Shown here one piece after another: positions 1-10,218 of a DNA stretch of 64,000 nt. Each line of letters begins with the position of its first letter. Position 1 is the first letter of the stretch. Position numbers and translations under genes: made by a program. The notes under the pieces were generated by a model. That model worked only from the letters and a program-made list of their open reading frames with translations. It ran no database searches and was not told the DNA's origin. Source of the stretch: Eutypa lata (lineage: Eukaryota; Ascomycota; Sordariomycetes; Xylariales; Diatrypaceae); assembly GCA_022661535.1 (NCBI GenBank), contig JAKULF010000007.1, forward strand, positions 3,100,001 to 3,164,000. Direction: 5' to 3'.

Positions 1-2182
1 ATTGCCTTTACAGAGCTTTATCCCACTGGCGGAATTTTTGCGGCAACGTGAGAAACCTCAAGTCCAAGTACCGATTTACTTCATAGTTGCAATCGACCGG
101 GCTATTTCCTTGAGAGAGAAGTATGGGCAGAACTTGAGGGCCGGCAGACAATCCCGGGTAGCCAGTGAAGAGGAGAGTATTTCAGATCTTACTCACGATC
201 ATTTCATCAATATTTTGAAGAGCGTCAAGGCCAATCTCGAAGCTCGCTTAGAGCGAGGACCGCGGCCAAAAACCGGTGAAAACGCCACAGTCAAATCATT
301 GTTAGCGACTTTCTCCAACCTTGCGGTGGAAGATGGAGGTTATTTAGACGAAGAGCCCGTATCCCATAGTGAGAGAATCCCCTAAGTATATATGTGTTAA
401 ATATTAGTAGCTAATACTTACTAGGTAAATTACAATCGCCTTCAAACATTTTTGAGCCCGAAACCCTGATAAGCTTCCAGGATACGTTGTTTCATTTTCG
501 TGTCCTCCTAGCTGAATATCGGCATTTACTCAAAGCCGTCACAACCTTGGCAAACGAGTATAAAGAGGATAAACTGGACCTCGCAGCTTTTTCCGTTTCA
601 GTTAACGCCGCTATCGATCTGGCCAGATATCATGAGGGCCAGCTCCGCCCCATAGTCGACGAGTATGCCTCGAAATCCGCTTCGACTCTCTCCGAGAGTC
701 TGGCAAGAGAGTCGACGACAGATGCGTCAAGTATGAAATCGTTAATTACAGAGAAGAATATATACTTACCATTCTATTCTGCTTGTTGATAAAGTCACCT
801 CGAGACAAGGAATCCACCCAATCTCCAGCTTTCTTACCTTTGACCACGACGATGTATTCATCGATTACTACGACCAACTTGATGTGGAATTTGCGGGAGT
901 ATACACCATGTTGTCCACGTTCCATCATACACACCTTCTAGACGGCCCGTTAGATGGACACATGCTTGGTGTTCCACCGAACTTGGAAGGCTCCTGGGAT
1001 GTTTCTCAAGACTACGAGACCCTATCAAATGGGGAGAAGTGGGCAGCCGACAAGAGGATTGTAACTGAGCTGGTATATGAGCTCATCATCCTGGCAAAGA
1101 TTTCGAAGTACTTTTCAGGCATCGACGAGGTATCGAGAGCTATTAGAACCCTTCAGAGCGACGCAACCGTGCGAATGTCAGCTGTTTTCGCATGCCAGAC
1201 GCTACTGGTGGTACATAGGGTTCTCGGCAAAGACGTACAGCGTGGCATGGGGGACCTTTTCAATTGGATTGATAACCACTGCAGATCTCTCGAGGATCTT
1301 CAGAATTGGGTTGGATCAACGGATCTCAGCGCTGTTCAGTGGGACCCGTATAAGGCAAGGCATTTGGGTTTCTTCAAAACTCTGATCAGCGAGTGGAAAT
1401 CTGATCCTTTCCTGTATATAAAAGATAAGATTCCAGAGGCAGGGGTTCGGACGAGAGAGGGGAACTTCCTCATGTCTCGTCATCCCCTATTTTGCGGCAT
1501 CCTGCTTTATGCCGGCAGATGCTACTACCAGGGACTTGGAGTGATGGTTAAGAACACATTCGGTAGCATCCTGTGCATGGTACAATTGTATGAAGCTTGT
1601 AAAGGAAAGGGTCTTATAGATCCTTGTTGGCCGCTGATGGAGGTGCAGGGGCGGCAGTCGTTCTGTGTTGGGGAATCAACCCGTAATACGACAGCAAAGC
1701 AGATTATGCAATGGTTTCTGTTGGTTTGTGGGTTCTCGGTCGTTGAACTCTCGAGCAACCGTCGTACGAGTGCCAGATCTTCCACAGTAATCCGCAAAGG
1801 TATACAAGAGAAGGGTGCTATATCGTTGAAATTCAAGGAAAGGCACTGTGAACAGGGAGAACGGACGGATTTCACATATAACGACATGCGAAATTTACTA
1901 AAGGACACACGATCTGCGAAGGAGATTGATACGGAGAACGATGGCGGGGTTCTCCTGAAAATGATTGCTTCTGACCTGAATACGGAGGCGAACAACATCT
2001 GGCTAGATTACGTTGCAATTCACATGGAATGCGCGAAGCTCATTAGGTTGATAGGTGAAGTGGGAGCAGAGGAGTCCACCAGTCAGTGGGAGCCGACGGT
2101 ATTGGTAGGATACTTCTTTACGGCAGGGTTCAGCCGACTAGAAGAAGTTGCGTCCATCATCAAGCAGAACTCCTATACATAA
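1..2182 (+). CDS. DUF6604-domain protein, 5' end missing
   Basis: A fungal protein of unknown function, cut off by the left window edge. I join exons <2..368, 425..730 and 795..2182; both introns (56 and 64 bp) have GT/AG ends (the first is GTGAGA...CTAG) and the three reading phases fit, giving about 686 residues. The first exon carries the block SFIPLAEFLRQ...PQVQVPIYF...AIDRAISLREKYG followed by HDHFINILKSVK, and the second carries DLAAFSVSVNAAIDLAR. This order is what I know from the N-terminal DUF6604 domain of Pezizomycotina proteins, where a phrase of the type 'IPLAEFIA...P...VP..F...ID..I..R' is diagnostic. The missing start should hold the usual 'Y..YK.DT..v..WL' segment. The C-terminal 460 residues are helical-looking with no motif I recognise. 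No catalytic residues can be named. Reading frame is intact, so there is no sign of decay. Confidence 0.8.
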
Positions 2183-3181
2183 CTGAATCATGGGCCAATT
2201 CCCAACTTAGACTGTAGGGTGAAATGTGGGATTGCTATACCTACGCCTATGTGTTTCACTCTATTTCGGAAACTGAATACTGTCGTTGCCAGCTAGACAA
2301 ATGAATTAAAGCCAACTTTTTGCGGTGATAAATGCTTCAGTTAGAAAGCTGTAAGTGATACATTCAAAAGGGGCAACTAGGTGAACTGGAAGACACTTAC
2401 TATATACGTCATAGGGCAACATCAAATGGTAAGTGTCAACCCCTAGAGCCTCTAGTTATTAGAAAGTAAGGTGGTCGTCCTTTATGCGGATCTATCGCAC
2501 TAAAAGATCATTCTTAATATAGATTTATAATCGCCGTCGAAACCGGAAGCTTAAGCTCGACCAAAAGAAAGTAGGAGACCAGCTCGGATCCGGAATGCTT
2601 CTCGTGAACCGGCGCTACCGACGATGACCGGCGGCCTCCAGAATAGCATTAAATTCATGTATGCAAGTAAGCCCAATCAGAAGCAGCATCTAACTGAACC
2701 AAGCTCCCTTCGGCATGAATATTTTCATATCCTGATATTGGAGAAACTTTAGTCAGAAAACATGTGAGTCAGAGTCCGGCAAGCTGGAATTGGAAAGTCT
2801 CTAGATGGTGATGAAATGTAGAAGAGACTCGACGGTCATTGTTGTAAGTATGGAGTCGAGAAGAGCCCACGGTGCCCACCTATCCCCGGTCTCAATCTCC
2901 GTAAGCTCTGTATCTATGCGGGGCAATGCGAATAATTAGTGGGGGCTGATAGTTATAGTTAGCGGGATCTCAAGTAACTCACTCTCCATTCTAAGCTGCA
3001 TGGGTGTCATCTATAGGGCGATTCCTTCGAGATACATAGTCTTCATTCACATATATAAAAGACTTCTGCATTCTTTTCACTGAGCCTAAGCACTTGTCCG
3101 TACTCTTTAAACACAGATTCCACGCCTCTCGTTACTTGTAGAAGACTTGGCTGGAAACATAAACCCACTGTTTAGAAGACG
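2183..3181. other. Intergenic, about 1 kb
   Basis: Space between the DUF6604 gene and the adenosine-deaminase-like gene. It is AT-rich with scattered stops in all frames and contains no coding signal I can defend. A TATA box for the downstream gene lies near its right end. Confidence 0.6.
3052..3060 (+). promoter_or_regulatory. TATA box of the ADGF-like gene
   Basis: TATATAAAA lies about 125 bp upstream of the ATG at 3182. The spacing is normal for a fungal TATA-containing promoter with a short leader. The match is by consensus only. Confidence 0.45.
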
Positions 3182-5490
3182 ATGGATTTCGTCTACAATA
3201 AGAAATTCACCGACGAGGAGTGGGCGGAAATATCCCAGGAGATCCCTAAAGAAGATGATGTGTTCCTGCAGAAATACCTCGAGGGGCGTGAAAACCTCAT
3301 CGCGCAGGAAAACAAACAGCGCAGTGGTCGGGCTACCCATCCCTCCTCCGCAAACAAGCCCCTGTTCGTCGGGCTAATAAAACTCTTAACATAAACAGAT
3401 GCATCGTTCAGGCAGAATCTCTCCCCGATCGCCCAGAAGGCATGCGAGATCGTCGCCCGCGTCCGCGACGAGGAGAGCCGGACGATCTGGACGCCGCAGC
3501 TAGAGGACTCTCTGGCCCGGTCGGAGGAGAACATCACCGTGCACCCGGGCATGATGTTCTCGCTCTCGAAGCAGCGCATGGAGAGCACTAAGCTGTGGAA
3601 GATCGTCCGCGAGATGCCCAAGGGCGCCCTGCTCCACGGCCACATGGACGCCATGGTCGACTTCGACTACCTCTTCGGCGTCCTGATGGATACGCCCGGC
3701 ATGCACATCCTCTCCGACCGGCCGCTCGACTCCCCGGGCGCGCAGGAGATCGCCAAGGTCCAGTTCCGCTTCCTCAAGCAGGCCCGTACGGACGGTGACG
3801 TTTGGGTGGGGTCGTACACGGCGGCCACGCCGATCCTGCTCACGCAGGCGGCGGACGCGTTCCCGGATGGTGGCAGGTCGGGATTCTTGCGGTGGCGTGA
3901 GTTAACTCTGGGGATTTATTAATTACCTTCATCTACAATACCTCTCTAAGAATACTTTCCTTGTCGACGGGTGCTTTCCCTCTTAGAGTGAAATATATCC
4001 TTTAAAGCTCAGAGTTGTAACACAACTATCCAGAAAGACAAATGGCTAATTCTAGACTTTACTTATAGTGTACGGGAGGTGTACAATCACACGTACAGAC
4101 GCCGTAGCACAGCACCACGGCGTGGATGAAATCTGGGCCAAATTCGGGCGGTGCTTCCGGATCGTCAACAGCATCGTGCACTACGAGCCGATATGGCGCG
4201 CGTTCCTGCGGCGCCTGATGTCGCTGCTGGCCGCCGACGGCGTCCGGTGGGCGGAGCTGCGGTTCTCGTGGGCGCTGGACTTCTTCCGCGAGGGGCGCGA
4301 GGAGCCCGAGGCCGACTACGTCGCCATGATGGACATCTTGGACGAGGAGGTCGAGGCGTTCAAGAAGTCCGAGGCGGGGAAGGACGGCCGCTTCTGGGGC
4401 CTGCGCGTCATCTGGGCCACGATCCGCTTCTTCCCGACGCGCGACGTCATCCAGGACATGGACAACGCCATCACGACGAAGATGACGCACCCGCGGCTGA
4501 TCGCGGGGTACGACATGGTGGGGCAGGAAGACGCGGGGCGGCCGCTGCGCGACCTGCTTCCCGAGCTGTTCTGGTTCCGCAAGCAGTGCGCCGACGAGGG
4601 CGTCAACATGCCGTTCTTCTTCCACGCCGGCGAGTGCCTGGGCACGGGCAACAGCACCGACCGCAACCTGTTCGACGCCGTGCTGCTCGGCACGCGCCGC
4701 ATCGGCCACGGCTTCTCCCTCTACAAGCACCCGCTGCTCGTCGACCTCGTCAAGGAGAAGAAGATCCTCGTCGAGAGCTGCCCGATTTCGAACGAGGTCC
4801 TGCGCCTCTGCGGCTCCGTCATGAGCCACCCGTTGCCGGCGCTGCTGGCGCGGGGCGTCGCCGTAAGTTTATCGCTATTATGTTCCTCTGATGTATTTGT
4901 TTCCCCCTTGATTTACCAATGACATATAATACGGTCTATGATTCTTACTATCTATTCTCGATTTTCCATTTAAACTCTCATATTACTTCCTAACTGAAAT
5001 ATTTACCTTTCGTACCGCCACCACTCTTGAGAACTTAACCCCTTATCCCCCTTATATCCACTGCCCCTAAATCATTCCACTCCAACCCCCCCCAAAAAAA
5101 GAAAACAAAGAAAGCAGCACACCATCTAGCCCCCAAAGCGCTAACTACTTAAACCAGTGCTCCCTCTGCAACGACGACCCCGCGATGCTCGGACAGGACA
5201 CGGCCGGGTCGACGCACGACTTCTGGCAGGCGCTGCAGGGGTGGGAGAGCCTGGGCCTGGCCGGGCTCGGCAGCCTCGCGGAGAACAGCGTGCGCTGGGC
5301 GGCGTTCGAGGATCAGAAGCCCGACGAGTGGTCCCGCGACGTCCGCGAGGCCAGCCTCGGGAGCGGCGTCAAGGCTGCCCGCCTCCAGGAGTGGCGCGTC
5401 GAGTGGGAGCGGTTTTGTCTGTGGGTTGTTACGGAGTTTGGGGACGATGAAGAGGGGGAGGGGGAGGGGAGCGAAGGGAAGGGAGAGTAG
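3182..5490 (+). CDS. Adenosine deaminase-related (ADGF/CECR1 family) enzyme
   Basis: Predicted metal-dependent adenosine/adenine deaminase of the ADGF (CECR1/ADA2-like) branch, acting in purine salvage. Exons 3182..3326, 3399..3896, 4069..4862 and 5158..5490 join in phase to 589 residues. Visible catalytic blocks, in order: GALLHGHMDAM with the zinc ligands H128 and H130, FFFHAGE (H400, E403), RIGHGF (H428), VESCPISNE, and NDDPAM with the paired aspartates D485/D486. All key residues of the amidohydrolase fold are present, so it should be active. No signal peptide is visible, unlike secreted animal ADGFs, so a cytosolic location is inferred. The last intron (295 bp) is long for this window and splits the protein just before the NDDP motif; its acceptor follows a CTAAC branch site. 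The C-terminus ends in an acidic, glycine/glutamate-rich tail. GC content of exons 2-4 is far above the introns. For the first intron I chose the donor at 3327 because it yields QRSDASFRQN, as in relatives. Confidence 0.9.
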
Positions 5491-6541
5491 ATTAACCGTG
5501 TGAGCTATTATTGGTGACAGAGTGTTTGGCATGGTCAAAGGGCGAAAGGGGAGTGAGGCGTTCAGCTACTACTTCTGGTTGGGGTTGACTAGTACTCAAT
5601 ATTGAGTCGCGGTGTTGGCGTGAGACGGAACGAAGTAAGACTATGCGTAGAGTTGAGTCTGTCGTCTTCTCATTCTACTATTTCAATGGCGGAAGGAGGG
5701 TGGGAAAAGAGAGAAGCAAAAAAGAGAACTCTGCTCGTATTGAGCTTTCTTAACATCTTAACATGCCGATATCAGGGTAACACGGAGTCAACGGGTGAGG
5801 GGAAAGGGGGCCATCCACGCAGCATAGAGAGAAAGAGAGGCTTCAACAGCTCGCCAATTAATGAACACATTCCATCGTTATAAGAAAGACAAAAAAGGAG
5901 CACCGTCGATAAATCTAGAGTATCTATCTATGTATCTATCCAAAGTTTAGTCATCTAACTTCAATGTCCTCGGCTAACTGGCGGATCTAAGTTCACGAGA
6001 TCTCAAGGTTAAACAAATGATAGCCTACACAATTCAAACATCTACTTTCTTAGTCTTAATAGCAAAATCATCTACTACTAATTCATTGCTCGGATATCAT
6101 CAATTTTTAATAGGAATTCCCAGAGGACATGCGGGGTTATTAATGCCTCCTGAAATCCCAGTTTTGGTTACACCAGGTAGGTAGCATAGCCTTTTCAGCT
6201 TAGCTTTGTAATATTAATATGCCATAGGCCGATATCAGCCCCCTTATCTACGCATAGACGACATGATGAACCGGTTCAGCTCGGGATCAACGACCAATCA
6301 TTTCTAGCTATCTTGTTGAGGGTGACTGAGGCGAAACTAACCTTCATACCTTTCAAGCTGAACGGATTGTCTCAAGCAGATGAAAAGTTTTCTCATGCTC
6401 ATACGAATATGGGAGAAACCGAGATCTTCTGAACAAGGACCAAGTTTCATTGACGATAGTCACAACCATCTAACGGGGCTAACTAAGCGATCGAGATAGA
6501 ACCTGGTTTTCCACGCAACTTTCTTTTCGAAGGCAGTTACC
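5491..6541. other. Intergenic, no gene seen
   Basis: AT-rich sequence after the deaminase gene. A 93-codon open frame at 5602-5883 has biased low-complexity content and no resemblance to a family; I treat it as chance or 3' untranslated sequence. Confidence 0.5.
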
Positions 6542-7015
6542 ATGAGACTAATCAACGTTCACACCTTGGAGTTCCTCGAGGTTTCAGATGCCTCGTCCCA
6601 GGAGTACGCCATCTTATCGCACACCTAGCCCGAAGGTCGGGAGGTCAGCTTCCTGGAATGGAATACTTACCTACATAGCAAAGAGCCCCCGGTCGCGAAG
6701 CGGTAGCTACGAGACCCAGCTTCGGGAATAATCCTCGGCGCCTACCACAAGGCGAGTGAATTTGTGGCCGAGAACCGGTGGGCCGAGGATCACTTCAAAC
6801 CACATACAGACTGGGTCTCTCTTATGGCATCGTTGTCAATCCGCTTCCGGGACTGTGGCTCCATCAACATGGCAATGGAAAGTGAGAGAATAGACTCCGG
6901 TAACGGAATCTACTCGATGACCAACTTTGGGCATTGCAATCGTGCTGCCGCTCTTAGCCACAAGCACACCACGGAGGTTCCTGGTGGTATTGCAATGCCC
7001 CGGGGACAAGACTAG
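6542..7015 (+). pseudogene. HET-domain (heterokaryon incompatibility) gene relic
   Basis: From an ATG at 6542 one frame reads MRLINVHTLEFLE followed by SQEYAILSHT, the classic opening of fungal HET-domain proteins ('...YAILSHTW...'). The tryptophan codon that should follow is TAG (6626-6628). The same frame continues as PEGREVSFLEW, hits a second stop at 'KR*LRDP', then reads GIILGAYHKASEF, which resembles the 'KI..AC..A' second block. Beyond about 6770 the frame stays open to 7015 but the expected 'W.DTCCIDK' block is not recognisable. So this is the decayed start of a HET gene and little more. A TGG-to-TAG change is what repeat-induced point mutation makes when it acts on the other strand (CpA to TpA). 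Confidence is moderate because only the first 40-60 codons are diagnostic. Confidence 0.5.
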
Positions 7016-9141
7016 CGACCGTCTTCTATGTGTCCCATTGCTAAAACTCTGCGATACATATACACGACTATTTTGGCCTCTTGAGCCTCTTGCATTATGT
7101 CCATATCGCTACTCGTCTCATCCCACTCACCGTATCCCTCACTTTTGCTATGCATGACATGGAATTGGGAGAGTGGGTGACGACGGATCATGCTTCGGTT
7201 CAACCGGATTTTGGGACTATAGAGATTTACAGGCGCCCTAAGGAGGGGGAAGGAGCGGTGCTTCAGTTCTCCTCTCAGGGTGGTGGTCCGGTAAAAGCCC
7301 ATCCTACTTATCAAAATCACAGTTGCCACTATGGCTATGTGTTTCGTTTTTAGCGGACCTAGAAAGGGGGTAGATAAGAGATATTACCAATACTTCCTCA
7401 GAGGCGACTGTGAGCAGTCACCTCGGTCAAGCCATAGACGCTGAGAAGCAGAGCCGTAATTGCCACGGGAAAAGCAGGCAAAAATGGGCATCAGTGAGAA
7501 CCAGTAACAGTGGAAAGTTCGAACAAATCTCTCACCAATTACATGGTGAGTCACTTGTTGCGATTGTCGAATATGTCCCTATTCAACCCGATGATCCCAA
7601 CCGAGGTAAGACTTGGTGACTTCGCCATGGGCGTCAATCGCCACAGGGGGAGGAGGGGGTGGATAGATACTTCAAGGTTGCCAAAACATCTGCCACAGAG
7701 ACTGTCAAGGCTATAAAACGAATAACAATTCATCGTTTTACCTTTAGGGCTTAGTTCTCTTGTCATCATCATACTTATCGGCGGACCCGGGGTGGCGAGG
7801 GAAAGTCGTGCAGCGCCTCGGGACGCCCCGACCTTGCCGATTGGCTCTTCCCCGAGGCTTGCACCGCATCACGCATCACGCGGGTTCATGCAGGCTAGGT
7901 GGTTCGGTCTAACTAGTCAGACAATACCGCGCGCATGTACGTGACTGGATGGGACTGAGAAGAGGCGGAGCCTTGTGGTGTTCAGTCATTCTTATAAGGG
8001 GGGAAAAAAGGGTTGAATAATAGTAATCCTGATATAAATCAGGCGCTCACACTTTACCGCAACCGGATCGATTATATATATCGTCGCTTAAGCAGATAGT
8101 CCTATACTTATGGGTTAACGGTCGTAAGGCTGGCTATCTACCTAATTCGGGAAAGGTTCATAAGAAAGCTTGCTTACTTATTATATTAACTATCGGCAGT
8201 CATCCCCATGGGCTTGGCCCACCTATATGCAGCATACCTATATACATATCATTCTAACGTCAGAAGAAGAGGAATAAGAGGAGGAAGATCAGACGACAGC
8301 CGCCGTACGCATGTCGTCTACCTATGCAAGTATGTATGTAGATCATCCGCAAGGCAGAGAAGAGGCAGAGTCCCACATGACTAAGTTCAAAAAGAAAAAG
8401 TGCACATTTGCATGTCTGCCGCACACCTAACCTACCTAGGTAAGCTTCTCATCGGGTAACTAGGTGTGCAATCCGAACTCCTACTCCTCCTGCTGCTGCC
8501 TCCGTAACACCGGCGGCTATTACCGACAATGGATGGGGAAATAGGCCTCATTTTAAAGCTCTCTATTAGGCAGCCAAGGAACTGACTAAAGGAGTCAGAA
8601 CTTCCTTCACGTGGGAGTTGCGCCGTTAAGCGAGAGGACCCATAGTGGTTTCATTCTTTGAATCCATATAGCAGACGTTCTAAGTATAGGAGGAACCTCT
8701 GTTTGACTCACCATGTCGTCCTTAGAATAGTCATAGTTGATACGCCTAGACTTGGTTCACTGAGAGGGAGAGTTGCTATCGCGGCGAGCACATAGAGCAC
8801 CAGTTAAGCAAACACGTAAACGTTCGCATGGGAAGTTAGGCAGATATAGCGATGCTAAATGACTCTCTCATCATGTTGACTGTCTACGACAACTATAACA
8901 AATTTGGTATCCTTATAAAAGACTCCCCCACAATGCATGCCAATTGTTATACGTGTGTTGAATGTGTCTGAGGTGTAAGAGGTCACCAGGACTCTCTTCT
9001 AGGAGTAAATCTCGAAGTAGATATGAGAATGGCTTTTATGGCAGTATGAATAGAAGAAAAGCAACCCTACGGAAAGGGGGAGGGGAAGAGCAAAATAAAG
9101 GTTCAGGTAACACTGGCCGAAGAACTTGACCGTGTATCATT
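7016..9141. other. Gene-free stretch
   Basis: About 2.1 kb without a supportable gene. It holds short open frames of 60-105 codons in several frames that look like none of the families I know, GTAG-type short repeats, and a perfect TATAAAAG at 8914-8921 with no reading frame behind it on the plus strand. Confidence 0.5.
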
Positions 9142-10218
9142 CTACTGCGCCGGTTCCCAGGCCTCCCGCAACCACTCTCGAAATCCTACTGGTCGGAAGT
9201 CGACCATGTCGCTAAGGTTTGGGTTACCGAAAGTATAACGGCCGTTCGCGGTCTGCAAAAGGTGCTGCATGAAGTACCACTTCTCCTGCTCGTTGTTCTC
9301 TTCGAAATATTGGAGCCAGGAGACTATTTCATGATACGGCCTGGCATTCACCTGGAAGTTAACTATGGTTAAAACATCAGCAGAAAGCTCAAAATATTAT
9401 TTTTTAGAAAGGAGACAGGGTGTGTGCGTGGTTCTCACATCTTCTGAGTTCTTCAAAGATCTGTACGAGCCCGTGAGTCGTCAACCGCGCACCGAGGACT
9501 CTAAATTCGGGGGGCCAGTTATCGATGCCCATCTCGACCGCCGCCGCTACGTATTTGGCGACATCGTAAGCAGATGTCAACACCAAATACACCTGGTGGC
9601 CTCTGGAATCCGTAGCGGGGATGTCGCCGGTGCCGAACTCGACGTCCACCATGTAGCTGCCCTGGTTCTGGAGGCGCCAGGCGGCGCCCATGCCGTAGGC
9701 CTGGAGCCCGCCGGGGGCGAAGCGCTCGTAGAAGACGCCGCAGGAGAAGACGGTGAAGCGCATGGGGAAGCTCCGGGACTGGGACCAGCGCTGGAGCAGG
9801 TCGCGGGCCGTCGAGGAGTCGTTGTCGAGCGGATCGCTGGCCTCGGGCCGGTGGCCGACCGCGCCCTCGAACTCCGAGGGCACGAAGCGGCGGACGCGGG
9901 CGCGCCGGGCCGCGTCGATGAGGTTGATCTGCTCGGGGCCGGAGATGGTCGAGATCACGAGGTCGACCCCCTGGAGCGTGAAGCGGAGATCCTCGACGTC
10001 GTGGTAGTTGACCACGGCGACTTGGCAGTCATACTCTTCGAACTCTGGGTGTTCCTTGTTGTTTTGTTTTACTTCAGGTCAGCCATGGTTTACTTGGGGG
10101 GGCGAAACGCTACACTCACCCTTGTAGATAGGACGAGGAGGGCATGGGCGCTTTGGGATAACTGCTGGGCTAGGATGGTGGCGAAGCCACCAGCACCCGC
10201 AATAGCGATTCGCATCAT
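9142..10218 (-). CDS. NmrA-like / isoflavone-reductase-like NAD(P)-binding protein
   Basis: A 311-residue atypical short-chain dehydrogenase of the NmrA-like/PCBER group; members are NADPH-dependent reductases or redox sensors, and the substrate cannot be read from sequence. Exons on the minus strand are 10218..10120, 10054..9439 and 9362..9142; phases 0 and 1 match. Intron 1 has a CTGAC branch site about 20 nt before its acceptor. The N-terminus MMRIAIAGAGGFAT is a Rossmann glycine-rich loop (GAGGFA rather than the commoner GxTGxxG). Next come VISTISGPEQ, then RFVPSEFEG, the conserved 'PSEF' block of the family, and a C-terminal substrate-binding part. Length matches the usual 300-320. I start at the first of two adjacent ATGs (10218); an in-frame ATG at 10242 would add eight residues before the glycine loop. 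The neighbouring DNA is gene-poor, so there is no cluster context. Confidence 0.88.

Noticed and set aside
4059..4891. Long open frames on both strands (4059-4829 minus, 4151-4891 plus)
   Set aside because: Shadows of GC-rich exon 3 of the deaminase gene, whose own frame carries the FHAGE and HGF motifs.
4863..5157. 295-bp intron of the deaminase gene considered as two separate genes
   Set aside because: The downstream exon begins in phase with the NDDPAM catalytic block that the upstream part lacks, and the acceptor has a CTAAC branch site, so it is one gene.
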